Positions 11,283-21,879 of a DNA stretch of 64,000 nucleotides are shown piece after piece. The notes under the pieces were generated by a model. That model had not been told where the DNA came from and searched no databases. It saw only the letters and a program-made list of their open reading frames with translations. The position numbers and the translations under genes were made by a program. Source of the DNA: Prorocentrum cordatum (taxonomy: Eukaryota; Sar; Dinophyceae; Prorocentrales; Prorocentraceae); assembly GCA_963575745.1 (NCBI GenBank), contig CAUYUJ010019104.1, positions 215,900-279,899 of the forward strand. The letters run 5' to 3'. Numbering within the stretch: position 1 is the first letter of the stretch; every line of letters starts with the position of its first letter.

Positions 11283-12560
11283 CGATGATGATGATGATCA
11301 TGATGACGATGGTGATGATGATGTTATGTTGATGATATGATGATGATGATGTCGATGATGTCGATGATGTCGCTGATGATGATGATGGTGGTGATGGTGG
11401 TGATGATGATGGTGCCCCGATGATGCTGATGGTGTTGACGATGTTGATGATGACGGTGATGATGATGGCCATGGTGGTGATAATGATGGTGTCCCGATGA
11501 TGGTGATATTGATGATGCTAATGTTCCTGATGATGATGATGGTGTCTCGATGATGATGATGATGATGATCCTGATGATGTTGATGCTGATGATGAGATGA
11601 TGATGCTGATGATGATGATGATGGTGTCCCGATGATGATGGTGATGATGAGGTTGATGATGATGCTGTTGATGATGATCATGATGATGATGATGGTGGTG
11701 ATGATGATGGTGTCCGGATGGTGATGATGATGATGTTGATGTTGATGATGATGACGATGATGGTGTCCCGATGATGATGGTGTTGATGATGAGGATGATG
11801 ATGAGGTGATGCTGACGATTTTGATAATGGTGGTCCGACGATGATGATGATGCTGATGTTGATGATGATGGTGTCTCGATGATGGTGTTGATGGTGGTGA
11901 TGATGATGGTGACGATGATGATGGTGTCCCGAGTACGATGTTGATGATGATGTTGTTGATGATGATGATGGTGGCCCGATGATGATGATGTTGATGACGT
12001 TGTTCATGATGATGAGAATGATCATTAGATGATGACGATGGTGTCCCGATGATGATGATGATGTTGATGATGATCGTGACGATGATGGTGTCCCGATGAT
12101 GATGAGGATGTTGATGATGATGATGTTGATGATGTTGTTGTTGTTGATGATGATGATGCTGATGATGGTGTCCCGATGATGATGATGATCATGATGATGA
12201 TGTTGATCACGTTGATGGCGATGATGTTGATGATGATGACGTTGATTGTGAGATCGATTGTGATACCGATAGTCAGATCGATAGTGAGACCGAATGTGAG
12301 ATCGATTGCAGGATCGATAGTGAGATCGATTGCGAGATGGATAGCCAGATCGATTGTGAGATCGGTCGAATGAAGTACATAGAGTGAGATCGATTGGGAG
12401 ATCGATCGAGTGAGATCGATCCAGCGAGACCGATCGTGAGATCGATAGTGAGATCGATAGTGAGACCAATCGAGTGGGACGTTGGTTTCTCCCCCCCCCC
12501 CCGAACCTCCTTATCACCCGAAGGGTGGTCGTATAGGTATAAGGCAGCCAGGTCTGTAGC
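10930..12560. repeat. 1.6-kb simple-repeat insertion inside the LINE RT
   Basis: Contents, left to right: a GC-rich segment with an 85-bp direct duplication (about 11057-11235, GTGGCTGAGGCGCGGCC); (GATGAT)n from 11238 to 12240 punctuated by GGTGTCCCGATGATG at irregular spacing; the 12-bp GATCGAT-type array; and a C-run near 12491. RT coding sequence stops on one side (DHPSGDKEV, about 12515) and resumes on the other (LKSSVTLVEPLKW, about 10925) with little missing, so this is an insertion or a repeat-filled intron. On the minus strand the 3' edge reads CTACCCAG-TACAG, a possible splice acceptor. Confidence 0.85.
12240..12478. repeat. GATCGATAGTGA minisatellite
   Basis: About 20 degenerate copies of a 12-bp unit, GATCGATNGTGA or near variants. 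The reverse-complement form of the same unit makes the array at 18831-19075. Confidence 0.9.
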
Positions 12561-12574
12561 AAATTCATGTACAA

Positions 12575-13622
12575 AAACCACCCGTGATCCCGTCACAACC
12601 ATGGGCTGCACGTTTGGATTGGCGGCAGGCTAACTGAAACTCCGACATCGAGGGCAGAGTGGACAGGGGGACGGGTTCGGAGGACATCCGATCGTACGCA
12701 ACCCTGCCGAAGTGCCTTTGCAGGACATTGACCTCCTGCAGGTCAAAGGTGGCCGCGAGCTCCAATGATCCAAAATGCTGCTGCCAGCGTCGTGCCACTG
12801 CCCTGGCCGAGGTCACGGGTGTGCCATGCGTGTCTCTAAGTATAGGTAGGCCGCGATGCATGCGTTTCCGTTTGGATCCTGCTCCAACCCGTCGCAGTGC
12901 CGCAAACGCGGTTGCAAACTGTTTGTGCAACCCCGCGTCCTGAATGTCTAGCACTATCGTGTCATAGTGTACAGCTGCGTCCACACTCACAGACTTGTTG
13001 ATGACGAACACAGTGGCACGGAGAAACACGTACGTGAAGGCCCACAGTAGCCTTTGCCATTTCCAGAACAAGGGGATAAAGGCCCTGGAGCACGTACAAA
13101 TCACGTGGGATTCCCACCAATGGCACGCCGTGACATACAAGGCTGAACCCTTGTGGTGTAGTTGGCATACGACATAGTCGCCACAGCGACGACATATGGT
13201 TAGATAGAAATGGCGGGAGTACTGTACGCCCCTTAGCACCCTGCAAAGGACTGGTGAAGTGCACAGCCGACTCCAACACAGACTGCCCTGCACTGACTAC
13301 AGCATTGCACGCGGCATGTCGGAGAGTATGCGAGGGACACTCACGTACTGACCACTGCCACTCACACCTCCTATAGTTGAACCACTCCTCCACCTTCTTC
13401 CCACCAGCAGCCCATGCACTGAAAACCGTAGCTAGCAGGAGCATGTTTAGCCTCTGTCGGAGCCAACGCAGGGCTTTACGACCATCTGCTCGATGATCCA
13501 TCATCGTCAACGATCTTTGTGAAACCCAAGACTGTCGAGGCAGCCGTTCCTGAGCTGACTGCTGGACAGGAAAATACTTTTTGACTGCTCTACTCACCTC
13601 TGCATGTAGCTGATGAGCATGG
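12575..13622 (-). pseudogene. LINE linker and N-terminal RT fingers
   Basis: Two minus-strand frames (to about 13000, then 12980-12575) carry the linker between endonuclease and RT. The second ends in a typical pre-RT segment: LRDTHGTPVTSARAVARRWQ, then HFGSLE, then SKRAAHGCDGITGGF (compare the KAxGxDGI block of LINE RTs). A frameshift in a T-run at about 12577 moves the reading to FATDLAALYLYDHPSGDKEV, after which simple repeat begins. Confidence 0.7.
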
Positions 13623-14700
13623 TCACCTGGGTGACATCCAAAACTGGGCTGTGGGATCTGTCGTAGTTCCTGAACGAACATCTGGGCACACTCGGGGTCC
13701 CGAAACTTGGCGGGGTCGTGTGGGATTTTGGTGCTCGACTGGGCCTCTGGACCCATCCTCTGCCGTATGCCAAGCATTTGCTGTGACCACAAGGTGGTCA
13801 TCCGCCCTCATAGACAGATCAACCGACGGATCGACCCCTTGACGAGAGACGACGCGGAGAGAGGCTTGAGGTACAGTGATGTAGTCTATCCTCCTGCGAG
13901 GGTCCTGAGGCGACGCGCCCGGTGGCAGCCATGTGCCATGTATCCCCGAGAAGGGCTGCACGAACGTTGACGCAGCAACCTGCCCAGTGTGCTTCAAAAA
14001 CTCGTGAAACAACGCACCCGTGTCGATCTCTGGTTCTGCGCCTATAGGCCCGACGTACTCCGATTGTACCGAGCCCACCGTTGCATTGGCATCCACAAGA
14101 CAGTACAGCTGCTCAGGATTTGGCCTATCACGCACAATCCGCTGCAACCGAGCCCACCATTCAACAACACTCGAAAATCCCGCACTCGAGCGCGCATGTG
14201 GTGCATGTGCTACCAGTATGTCTATCCGCAAGTGTGGCGCACGTACGGCTGCAAGTAGATGTCCAGCGTCATGCGACAGCACACGTACATGCCTGCGTTC
14301 AAGCGTGCACCCTGGACTGCATAACTGCGTTGATCCATCGGGCTACCCCATATGAACCTGAGGGCTCTGCAGACGACGTGATTACAAGGTAGTTCTGCGC
14401 GCTACGCCACGTGCTGTGTCTGAGACGCGTCTCAAGTGTACCCACAAATAGATACGCACACAACGAGAACTGATACGCCAGCGACAGCATCCGTCCAGGC
14501 ATGTCAATCCCCCCAGCGTCGCGGCATGCACATCGTAGTCGTGTACCTCCTTCCCTGCTGGGTCGTTTCCTCGGTCGAAGGGTGAGGACGTTGGCTACCG
14601 CAAACCATGGGAGACAGGCTCGAGCAACGGGGCCGTCAGCACGTCCACCTTCCGAGACTGCCGTAGGTGGCGGGGCGGGAGGGGCCAAAGGAGTCACAAG
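13623..14700 (-). pseudogene. AP-type endonuclease domain of the LINE
   Basis: The N-terminal part (about 14620-14340) reads FAVANVLTLRPRKR, then FVGTLETRLRHSTW and SGSYGVARWI, the usual opening of exonuclease-endonuclease-phosphatase LINE nucleases. In another frame (14282-13623) come LVAHAPHARSS, CLVDANATVG, STFVQPFSGIHGTW, RRRIDYITVP and ADDHLVV, which supply the Asp-x-Asn and Asp-His active-site motifs. Its role is target-DNA nicking. At least one frameshift (near 14300) separates the halves. Confidence 0.8.
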
Positions 14701-14889
14701 GGCTTCAAGAGGGGACACCTCGGGGCCAGCAATGTTCTCCAGGCTCGCGGGGGGCTCCCGCGGAAACTCCCGCGCGCCGTTGTCAATACAGGCGGACATC
14801 CACATCCATGGCACTTCCGCCGCTGCACTGTATAGCGGTTCCCATGGGACCCTCGTACCTGTATCTGGGCATACCTCCTTCATTGAAGC

Positions 14890-15449
14890 CAGTCGTGCCA
14901 GCGTATCTGCTAGCTCATTTAGGGGATGCGCTGAGTGTCCAGAGACGCGCGACCACGTAACATGCTGCCGCGCGCGCAATACCTTCACAAGTGCATCATG
15001 TACACAGGCAACTGCCCACACGACTCATACCTCACACCTCCCTTGGCCGTGTCAACCACCATCATGTTATCTGTGTGAACAACAAATGGCAGTCTACGAT
15101 ATATGTCGGGGGCCTGCAGCATCCAACACACAAACCATAGAGCAGCATGAAACTCCGCGGGACCAGAAGCACTAACATACTCCTCCTGAAGGCTGGGCGC
15201 AGTCCCTGCCAAGTACCCCTCGATCCGACAGCGGTGGTCCTGAGTGAAGCCACGCACCACAAAGGCCCACGATGGGGGTCCTCCATACTCCGCATGCTGT
15301 GAACCCCCAGATCCATCCGTGTACACATCCAGTCTCTGCAACTGCGAATCGTCGATCGATGCATGCTGGCAATCTGCAACACCATTCTGCAAGAAGCAGC
15401 GCGCGTGGAATAATGGAGACGATGCGAGAAAAGGCAAGGCAACTCGCAC
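14890..15449 (-). pseudogene. RNase H domain of the LINE
   Basis: Motifs in order are LDVYTDGSGGS (first Asp), EFHAALWFVCWML (Glu), VVHTDNMMVV (second Asp) and, after a frame change near 15020, VTWSRVSGHSAHPLNELAD (the His/Asn-Glu-x-Ala-Asp block). Together these are the catalytic D-E-D-(H)D set of RNase H. The enzyme would degrade the RNA strand of the RNA:DNA hybrid during reverse transcription. The frameshift near 15020 means it is not made whole from this copy. Confidence 0.8.
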
Positions 15450-15657
15450 TCTCCTGTGGATTCTGAGACAAAAAAATTCACAAGAGACAGTGCCGCGGCA
15501 GGCTCGGATAGCTCATCCACGAGCCTGCTGCAATCTGGAAATGGATTTTGCGGCAAGACAGAACTGTGCGATTGGTCCTGCCGCCCTTGCGGAGGTGACG
15601 CGCGCTGGGCCAAAAGCGGCCGATCCCCACTGGCGCTGTCCACCTCCGCAGGGAAAC

Positions 15658-17393
15658 TCACCCCTGTGAAAACAAGTCCTCCCCGCGCCCCTCATGGGAT
15701 CGTCTGGGGCTTCGATCCCTTTCCACTTCTGAACTGCGGGCTGCCTCATCGCGCCCCCTTGGCATCGGACGCTCGTCTCCAAGAACCACGCGCGGCTCCA
15801 CACTGCTTGACTTCGGTGACGGTGACGCCCCGCTGACCGCCGAGGCCATGGCCGCCACGATGGTTGGCTGCCCTGGGCCTGCGATGCCTCTTGCCCGCAT
15901 GGCGCGGCGCTCCTTCTCGGCAGCCTCGGCGCGGCGCACGGCAGCTGCCTTGGCGCGGGCCGATCGGGGAGCCTTCTTGGCCCCCCAATCGTTGGAAGCC
16001 ACGTCGTCATCAGCATCCTCTGGCACAGGCACACCATGTCCGCCATCGACATCTGCCTGTAGCTCTGCCGCGGCACGCGAATGGGCCTCTGTCAGGATGG
16101 GCACGCCCGACACCACCACGGGCGCGGTCGGGCCTGGCGACGCCGCCACCTCGGCCTCGCGCCTGCGCCGCGCCCGCTGCGAGCTGTCCCAGCGCCGCCT
16201 GCAGCCCGCCAAGCACCGACGACATCCCCGCCAACTGCTGCGCCATGTTCACCTGGCCCTGCTGGAGCTTGGCGATGGCGGCAACCGAGCCCGACGTCAT
16301 CGCGTCCGCTGGGCGGCCTACCCTCGGCGAAGCACCTGCTGGCGGCGTGGCTGTGCCGGTATCACCATCGGCGGCTGCCGTTGGAGACATCGTGGCATCG
16401 CTGCTCGGCTCTGGGTAGTGCGTCTCCAATTGGCGTAGCAGCAGCTGCGCCCGTGCCAGCTCACTGGAGCGCAGGGACAGGACGCCTGTCTTGTGCACGA
16501 GGGTAGCCTGTGCCTCGTCGACATCATCCTGTGCCCGTCTCATCCTTTTCTCGGCCCGCTCCACGAAGGCACGCTGGTGCTGGAGCCTGGCGGTCGGCGA
16601 TCTGCACACTATGATCATGGCCATGAGGACTGCACATTCCTGCGCCTGTCGTTGATCACGCTCTCAGGATGCCCAAGCTGCCGACTTGCACGCAACTTCT
16701 TGGCGGATGCGATGGCGAGGCGCCGCAAATGCCTCCTGTGCACCTGCACTGCTTCCTCATTGCGGGGCGGCTCCAGCCGGGAGGGGTGCGCCCTGGCCTC
16801 CTCAGCGAGCGCAGGCAGCACACCGAGTGGCTGGAGCGCCGCCGAGTCCTCCGTGTCCGTGCCCCCCTCGGCCTCACTCTCCTCGAACGTGACATCCGCC
16901 GACCTCGACCGACGCGAGGCTCTCGTCCGCCTGGGCCCAGACGTCGAGCGGCCTCTGCTAGCCTCAGGTTCGGGCGCAGCCTCAGCCTCGGGCTCAGGCG
17001 TCGGCGCCGGCGCCGCGGATGCGTGTCGCCCGCAGCCTCAGGCTCTGCACGTTCTCGCTGACTACGACCACGCCGTCTACGTCGATCGCGATCGGTACGT
17101 TCTCCGTGCTGACTTCGACCAGCCGCTCCACCCGACGATCTGGCGCGCCGATTTGCCTGCGGGGTAGGCGTCTGCCGTCTTCTGCCTGCCGTCTGCTGCA
17201 GTGGCCCGCCACTGGCCCACGGCGCCTGGGCAGGCATTGGGAAGCACACTCGGCACAATCTATCCTGCATCGTGTTGGGACCCCCGCGCTGCTCGCGCCA
17301 CCAAGCTGGCGGCGGGGGGGGGGCGGGCCCGACCTGCTTGCCCTTGCCCTTGCCCATGCCGCCACCTTTGCCTCCCCGATGTTGCCAGGACAT
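15658..17393 (-). pseudogene. LINE 5' gag-like region
   Basis: The likely start is the ATG at 17393, reading MSWQHRGGKGGGMGKGKGK, a Gly/Lys-rich basic head. A Cys pair (LCRVC) follows near 17270. After frame changes come HRRHLRRLAIASAKKLRASR (about 16750) and an Ala/Gln-rich probable coiled coil (about 16600-16200, QQGQVNMAQQLAGMSSVLGG). A charged region then runs to a TGA near 15658. At least two frameshifts break it. The role is inferred to be RNA binding and multimerisation, as for other LINE N-terminal regions; no family was positively identified. Confidence 0.5.
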
Positions 17394-17870
17394 CGAACTG
17401 TGGTGCTCTCGTAGCCGCTGCACTGCACTGACAACTCGCAGCAGCACGCGAGCACTGGCGCGGGCCTGCCGATCACGGCGGCGCCACGCTGGCTCGCCTC
17501 CGCGGCCGCTGGGCCGCTCGAGAGCCCGCGGCGAGCGGGAACCCCGCGGCGCGCCGCCAGCAGCAATCGCGGCCCAGGCCCAGGCCGCCGAGCCGCGCGG
17601 CGGCGGCGCGGGCCAGCGCGCCCGGCCGCCCGCCCCTCGCGAGAGGTTCGCTTCACCTGGTACAGCTCCCAAAACCTCTCGAGCAGGGGCGGCAGCTGAG
17701 GGAGGGGGGGGAGGGAGGGAGGGTGTGAGAGAGAGAGAGAGATGGAGAGAGCAAGAGGAACAGAGAATGAAAGAGAGAGAGAGAGAGGGAAATGTGTGCG
17801 CGTGTTTGCTTAAGCACACACACACACACGTGAATCCATGCATACATGCACATATACATATGTAAATGTA
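17394..17870. other. GC-rich leader and GA/CA microsatellites
   Basis: 17394-17690 is very GC-rich and would be the 5' flank or leader of the minus-strand LINE. From 17700 it becomes (GA)n (17726-17790) and (CA)n (17814-17830), then CATA-like words. No gene is seen. Confidence 0.6.
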
Positions 17871-18400
17871 CATCTAAAGAGGCCAAGAAGAGGAAATCCA
17901 TATGCATGGCGCTGCTCAAGAAGCTCGATGCGGTCTGGCTTCACAGTGATTGCCCTGAGCGATTCAAGTTACTTGTACTGTATGCAGTCATCCGCTCAAA
18001 ACTGTTATACGGATGAGAGTCTGCGCAACTTAACGCGTCAGTTGCTGACCCGCTGAACGCGTTTCAACTGAAAGGTCTGCGCAACATCCTACGCTTAGAT
18101 ACAACGTATGTCCATCGACCCAACAGTAACGCAAGGGTCTTGTAGCTTGCCAACGCACGTCACCAACCAGGCTGGGCAGGGCAGGATCCAGTTGTTTTCG
18201 GAAGTTTACAAGCACCGGATGATGATCTTACTCCAGCAAGCACTCGCAGCCAGCAGTGACGATCCCCGCAGACAGGCCACAGTCGAGGCCCATTCGGTTC
18301 GCCCCGAAGAATTTGGCAAGAAGAGGGCGCGACGACCGAGGCGCAGGTGGGCGAATGAGGCTTTGAGAATATTGGTCCCATATACACGCAACCTATACTA
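17871..18400 (+). pseudogene. 3' fragment of a different LINE RT
   Basis: Frame 2 reads CMALLKKLDAVWLHSDCPER, FKLLVLYAVIRSKLLYG, stop, ESAQLNASVADPLNAFQLKG, LRNILRLDTTYVHRPNSNA, RVL, stop. This is the post-catalytic thumb/connection segment of LINE RTs (RSKLLYGLES...FQxKGLRxIL...). Two in-frame stops (TGA near 18016, TAG near 18142) show decay. Upstream catalytic motifs are absent, so this is a 5'-truncated remnant. Confidence 0.75.
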
Positions 18401-18830
18401 AACCAGAGTTCGAGAGGAGGGGATCTCAACGTCGGTACCCCGCGGCATCCGGCCGCAGTCCTCAGTGCAGCACAGTGCGGGGCATGCCCGTGATGAAAGT
18501 TCGAACTCCTGGACCCTGCCCTTCCCCCTCCGTTTCCTCCTCCCCTTCCCCCCCCCTGCCTCCCCTCCCCGCCCCCTGCTTCGCCACCAGGCACGAGGTG
18601 TTACGATTTTGATTTTCCACGACGCTGCCGCTTCCGACGCGGCGGCTCCCGGGTGCCCAAGCGTGCTTCCGCGCGCTTGGCAGGAGCACGCAAATCAGAG
18701 CTTGAAGGATTTGGCGAGAGTGCCGGGCCGATTTTGGTACGCTGCCGGGTTCCGGTTTGGGCACGCGGCCAGGTTCCGGGCCAATTTCGGTGAGTGTCGG
18801 GGTTCCCGGGTTCCCAGGCTCCTGGTCGAT
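18401..18830. other. No gene seen
   Basis: Contains a CCCCTTCCCC-type tract (18520-18590) and a few GGGTTCCGG words (18740-18820). Nothing else is supported. Confidence 0.5.
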
Positions 18831-19075
18831 TTTCTTATCGATCGGTCTCACCATCGATCTCATTACCCACTTCTCTATCGATTTCATTATCGATGTCACA
18901 ATCGATCTCGCGATCGATCTCACCATCGATCTCACCATAGATCGCACGAGCGATCTCACGATAGATTTCACCATCGATCTCACTGATTCGGCTTCACTAT
19001 CGGTCTCACGGTCGACCCTACAATCGCCCTCGCTATCTACTCCACGATCGATCTCACAACCGATCTCAATCTCCA
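18831..19075. repeat. GATCGAT minisatellite, opposite orientation
   Basis: Degenerate 12-bp units such as TCACCATCGATC and TCACGATCGATC. This is the reverse complement of the array at 12240-12478. Confidence 0.9.
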
Positions 19076-19127
19076 TAGCACATTTTTCATATCATCCACT
19101 TATTGGGCTTTCTCTGGTGTAATATCT

Positions 19128-19290
19128 ATATAGCATACATACATACAGACTGACATACATACATACATATATGCATGCATGCACGCATGCATGCTTACAT
19201 ACACTTACATGTTTACATACATACATGCATGCATGCATGCATGCATACATACATACATATGTACACATATGTGCGTGCGTGCGTGTAGCA
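19128..19290. repeat. (CATA)n/(CATG)n microsatellite
   Basis: Runs of CATACATACATG and GCATGCATGCATG. Confidence 0.9.
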
Positions 19291-20295
19291 GAGGAACAAC
19301 GGGCTGGGCGGGACTGGTGCCACTGGTACGCACGGGGACTCCAGCGGCTCCTGGACGGCCCAATACGTTCAGTGGACCGTGCCAAGACCGCCCCCTCATG
19401 CATCTTGGGCGCTTGGGCGCCCTCTTTCGCCATCCAGGGCGCCCGGGATCGGCTCGGCGTTGCCCCGAGACGGCTCAATATGGCTTCTGGACGCTCTCAG
19501 AGGGCTCCATTGACCCCCATCAGAGGGCGCCAACATCTACACTTCAATGACTGTTCATCGGTCTTTCGTGCCTTCTCCCTTGGTTCGTCTGTCTTCTCTC
19601 CCAGGCGACCCTGGAGGCCCCAAGTATCGCCCCGAGGCGACCCCACAAGGCTCCCCAGGGCGCCCCGAGACCAGACAAGAGGGTCCCGACAGGGCCCCAG
19701 AGACCCTGCGCGAGGGCTCAAGATGGCCCCAGGGAGTCCCCAAGAGGGGCCCCAAGGGCGCAGCGGCACCGCCACCGGACCCTAAGAGGCCGCAGGGAGG
19801 TCCCAAGAGGGGCCCCAAGAGGCCGCAGGGAGGATCGCAGGACGGTTCCCAGGCGGTCCAAGAGCCACCCCAGGGAGGGGCCCACGGAGGCCCCGAAAAA
19901 ACTTCCAGCAGGCTCGCAGGAGGCCTCCCAAGCGGCCCCAAGAAGCCTCCGAAACGTTTCGCGTCCATGTCGTCGCGATGTTCCGGGACAGGCTTCTGGG
20001 AGCATGTCTTCGGATGTCTCCCACGCCGCCAGGCAACTCCCATGACGTTCCCAGAGAGGTTTCTGGAAACATCGGTTCGAACATACCGATCGATGTTTTG
20101 CGAGGCCCTCCAGGGAACATTCGAGTTCATGTTCCCGGAAGGCTCTGCCCGACAGGCCGGCCACCTCCATCGCCACCGCGCGCGGCCTGTGCCAATTGCT
20201 CGTCCGCGGGGAGGGCTGCCGCACCGTGTGCAGCTGCGTTTTCTCAAGCCCGAGAGGCGCCCGAGTTCTCACCGTACTTCACAGTTTTCCGCTAC
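19291..20295. other. GC-rich imperfect repeats, no recognised gene
   Basis: From 19590 to 19935 the sequence is a degenerate array of GGCCCCAAGAGG-like words giving Pro-Gln-Gly-Gly-Pro-Lys open frames. Those frames are treated as repeat artefacts. The rest (19291-19590, 19936-20295) shows nothing recognisable. Confidence 0.5.
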
Positions 20296-20844
20296 ATGCA
20301 ATTTCTGCTGCTGTCGGTTCTGTTTGTTTCACCCTGCCTCAGGGCAAGCGCTCTCGCATCAGCAACACAGCGTCATGGTGAGCTTGTGCAAATAAAATAT
20401 GGTCAAGGGCATGTTGATGTATTTGGGTTCAAGTTTGCCAACGTCCACAAAACAAGAATCGAGATCGCATCAGCGGATGAATGGCAACCTCTTGGGTTGA
20501 ATTTGTGCGAGGCACTGTCGGAACTTGAATGTTCAGATATACAAGTATCTAATTCACAGACGCATCCAGAGAAAATGCGGCAAGGGACGCGAATGTCCAG
20601 ACAATCTTTCCATGCGACTCTTCCAAAACTTCTTCAGCAGGTGCATGTGGATATCGAGGGCGCCTACGGCGAACCATCGCCGCCCCCTGCCTTTTGGAAG
20701 CGCCCATGCGGCCAAACGTTGGGCCAAAGGTCGGGCAAGCGATTGGAAGATTGCTCCCCCAGCCGATGTGCAGCACCTTGGGGGAGCAACTGCATGGGAA
20801 AGCGAAACAAGGATGAAGAGGAGGAGGAGGAGGAGGAGGAGTAA
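20296..20844 (+). CDS. Uncharacterised ORF with possible signal peptide
   Basis: From the ATG at 20296 the protein (182 codons) opens with MQFLLLSVLFVSPCLRASAL, a plausible secretory signal with a small-residue cleavage region. It continues through KYGQGHVDVFGFKFANVHKT and WQPLGLNLCEALSELE. Composition at 20380-20640 is more AT-rich and protein-like than the surrounding GC repeats. The frame ends in a (GAG)n run, so the real gene, if any, may splice out earlier. No family is recognised. Confidence 0.3.
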   Translation: MQFLLLSVLFVSPCLRASALASATQRHGELVQIKYGQGHVDVFGFKFANVHKTRIEIASADEWQPLGLNLCEALSELECSDIQVSNSQTHPEKMRQGTRMSRQSFHATLPKLLQQVHVDIEGAYGEPSPPPAFWKRPCGQTLGQRSGKRLEDCSPSRCAAPWGSNCMGKRNKDEEEEEEEEE

Positions 20845-20859
20845 CAGGAAAAGGAGGCC

Positions 20860-21430
20860 CCTTGAGGGACTCATGTGGCTTTCTGGAGCCTTTTTCCGGG
20901 AGCCGCATGGGGGCCTCTGAGGGTTTCGTGGGGGCCTCGTGGGGGCCTCTGTGAGTTCTCCTGGTGGCTTTGGAGGCCGTTTCGGGGGCCTCTTTGGACA
21001 ACCATGGGTTTTTTTCTTTGGGCGGTTTAGGGCCGTCTTGGAGGTTTATGAGGCCGTCTGGGGGGCCCTTTTGGGGCCTCTCGCGGGTCCTCTTGTGCCT
21101 CGCGGGGGGCTCTAAGGTTGTTTTTGGGGCAACCTTGGGAGCTGATGGGGCCGTAATGGAGCGTCGGAAGACCGAAAAGGCGACAACGCTAGAACAAGTG
21201 AAACACCAAGACACTCATTGATATTGGCCTCGTGGGCGTCCTCTTGGAGCCTTGTTGGGGCGTCTCGGGGGGCCTCTTGGGCCGTGTGAGGGGCATACTG
21301 GGCCGCTTGAAGGGCATCATGGCCGTCGCCTGACATCTTGACACACTTTGGGTTCCAATGGGCGACTTCGGCGATTTATTGGGCCATCTCGGGTCGTTGT
21401 GGGCTCCAGGAGACATTCTGGGTTCCATGA
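20860..21430. repeat. GGGGCCTC-type degenerate repeat
   Basis: Irregular repeats of GGGGCCTCTT and CTCGTGGGGGCC. The composition mirrors, on the opposite strand, the 19590-19935 array. No gene is recognised. Confidence 0.6.
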
Positions 21431-21566
21431 TTGGGTCATCTTGCTTGTCTTGGAGCTGATTTAAGAGGCAACGGCCAAGCTATGCTGCGGGCCTCTTTCG
21501 GTGGCTGGCGGCAGCGGTCCATAATTACCCTTCTGGGGACCTTTTTCGCACGGCAGATACCCTCTT

Positions 21567-21676
21567 GATGCCCCCTCCTCCTCCTCCTCTTCCTGCTCGT
21601 CCTCCTCCTCCTCTCCTCCTCCTCCTCCTCCTCCTCCTCCTCCTCCTCCTCCTCCTCCTCCTCCTCCTCCTCCTCG
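21567..21676. repeat. (CTC)n microsatellite
   Basis: CTC array ending immediately at the spliced-leader relic. Confidence 0.95.
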
Positions 21677-21720
21677 TCCGTAGCCATTTCGGTTCAAGTC
21701 CGTAGCATGTCGTTCAGGAC
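21677..21720 (+). other. Spliced-leader relic, probably tandem
   Basis: 21677-21698 reads TCCGTAGCC-ATTTCGG-TTCAAG. It is exactly 22 nt and matches the dinoflagellate spliced leader except at two positions. It is followed directly by TCCGTAGC-ATGTCG-TTCAGG (21699-21718), a more diverged possible second copy. Tandem relics are expected when a trans-spliced mRNA is reverse transcribed, re-expressed and trans-spliced again. Confidence 0.75.
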
Positions 21721-21879
21721 TTGGCATTCTGGCAGCAGGGATCCACGGCCCTAACCGCCCCCGCGCCTCCCCAGCAGCCTGCCCAGGCTGGATGCGCCGC
21801 TTTTCACAGCCACCCACATCGTGAGTCGATATTGCACTGCGATTGCCTCACTTATATGCGCATTTTTTACTGCAGGCTT

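Larger units (their letters stand above)
7140..17393 (-). mobile_element. Large LINE copy: gag-RNaseH-EN-RT-ZnF-MTase-like
   Basis: Successive minus-strand frames from 17393 down to 7140 carry a Gly/Lys-rich start, a coiled-coil region, an RNase H, an AP-type endonuclease, an RT split by an insertion, a CCHC-type finger, a methyltransferase-like domain and a basic tail. The domains are collinear and in one orientation, as in a single non-LTR polyprotein. Frameshifts, one in-frame TAG and a 1.6-kb simple-repeat insertion make this copy inactive. RNase H upstream of the endonuclease is not the usual I-clade order (EN-RT-RNase H). No target-site duplication or poly-A tail could be identified. 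Confidence 0.8.

Noticed and set aside
10972-12574. His/Ile/Ser-rich frames of 100-300 codons
   Set aside because: Translations of (GATGAT)n and GATCGAT repeats inside the LINE insertion.
16656-17873. A 405-codon minus-strand frame taken as one protein from 17873
   Set aside because: Its first 160 codons translate GA/CA microsatellite and GC-rich leader. The plausible start is the ATG at 17393.
19547-20395. A 282-codon Pro/Gln/Gly/Lys frame
   Set aside because: Imperfect GGCCCCAAGAGG repeats; no domain.
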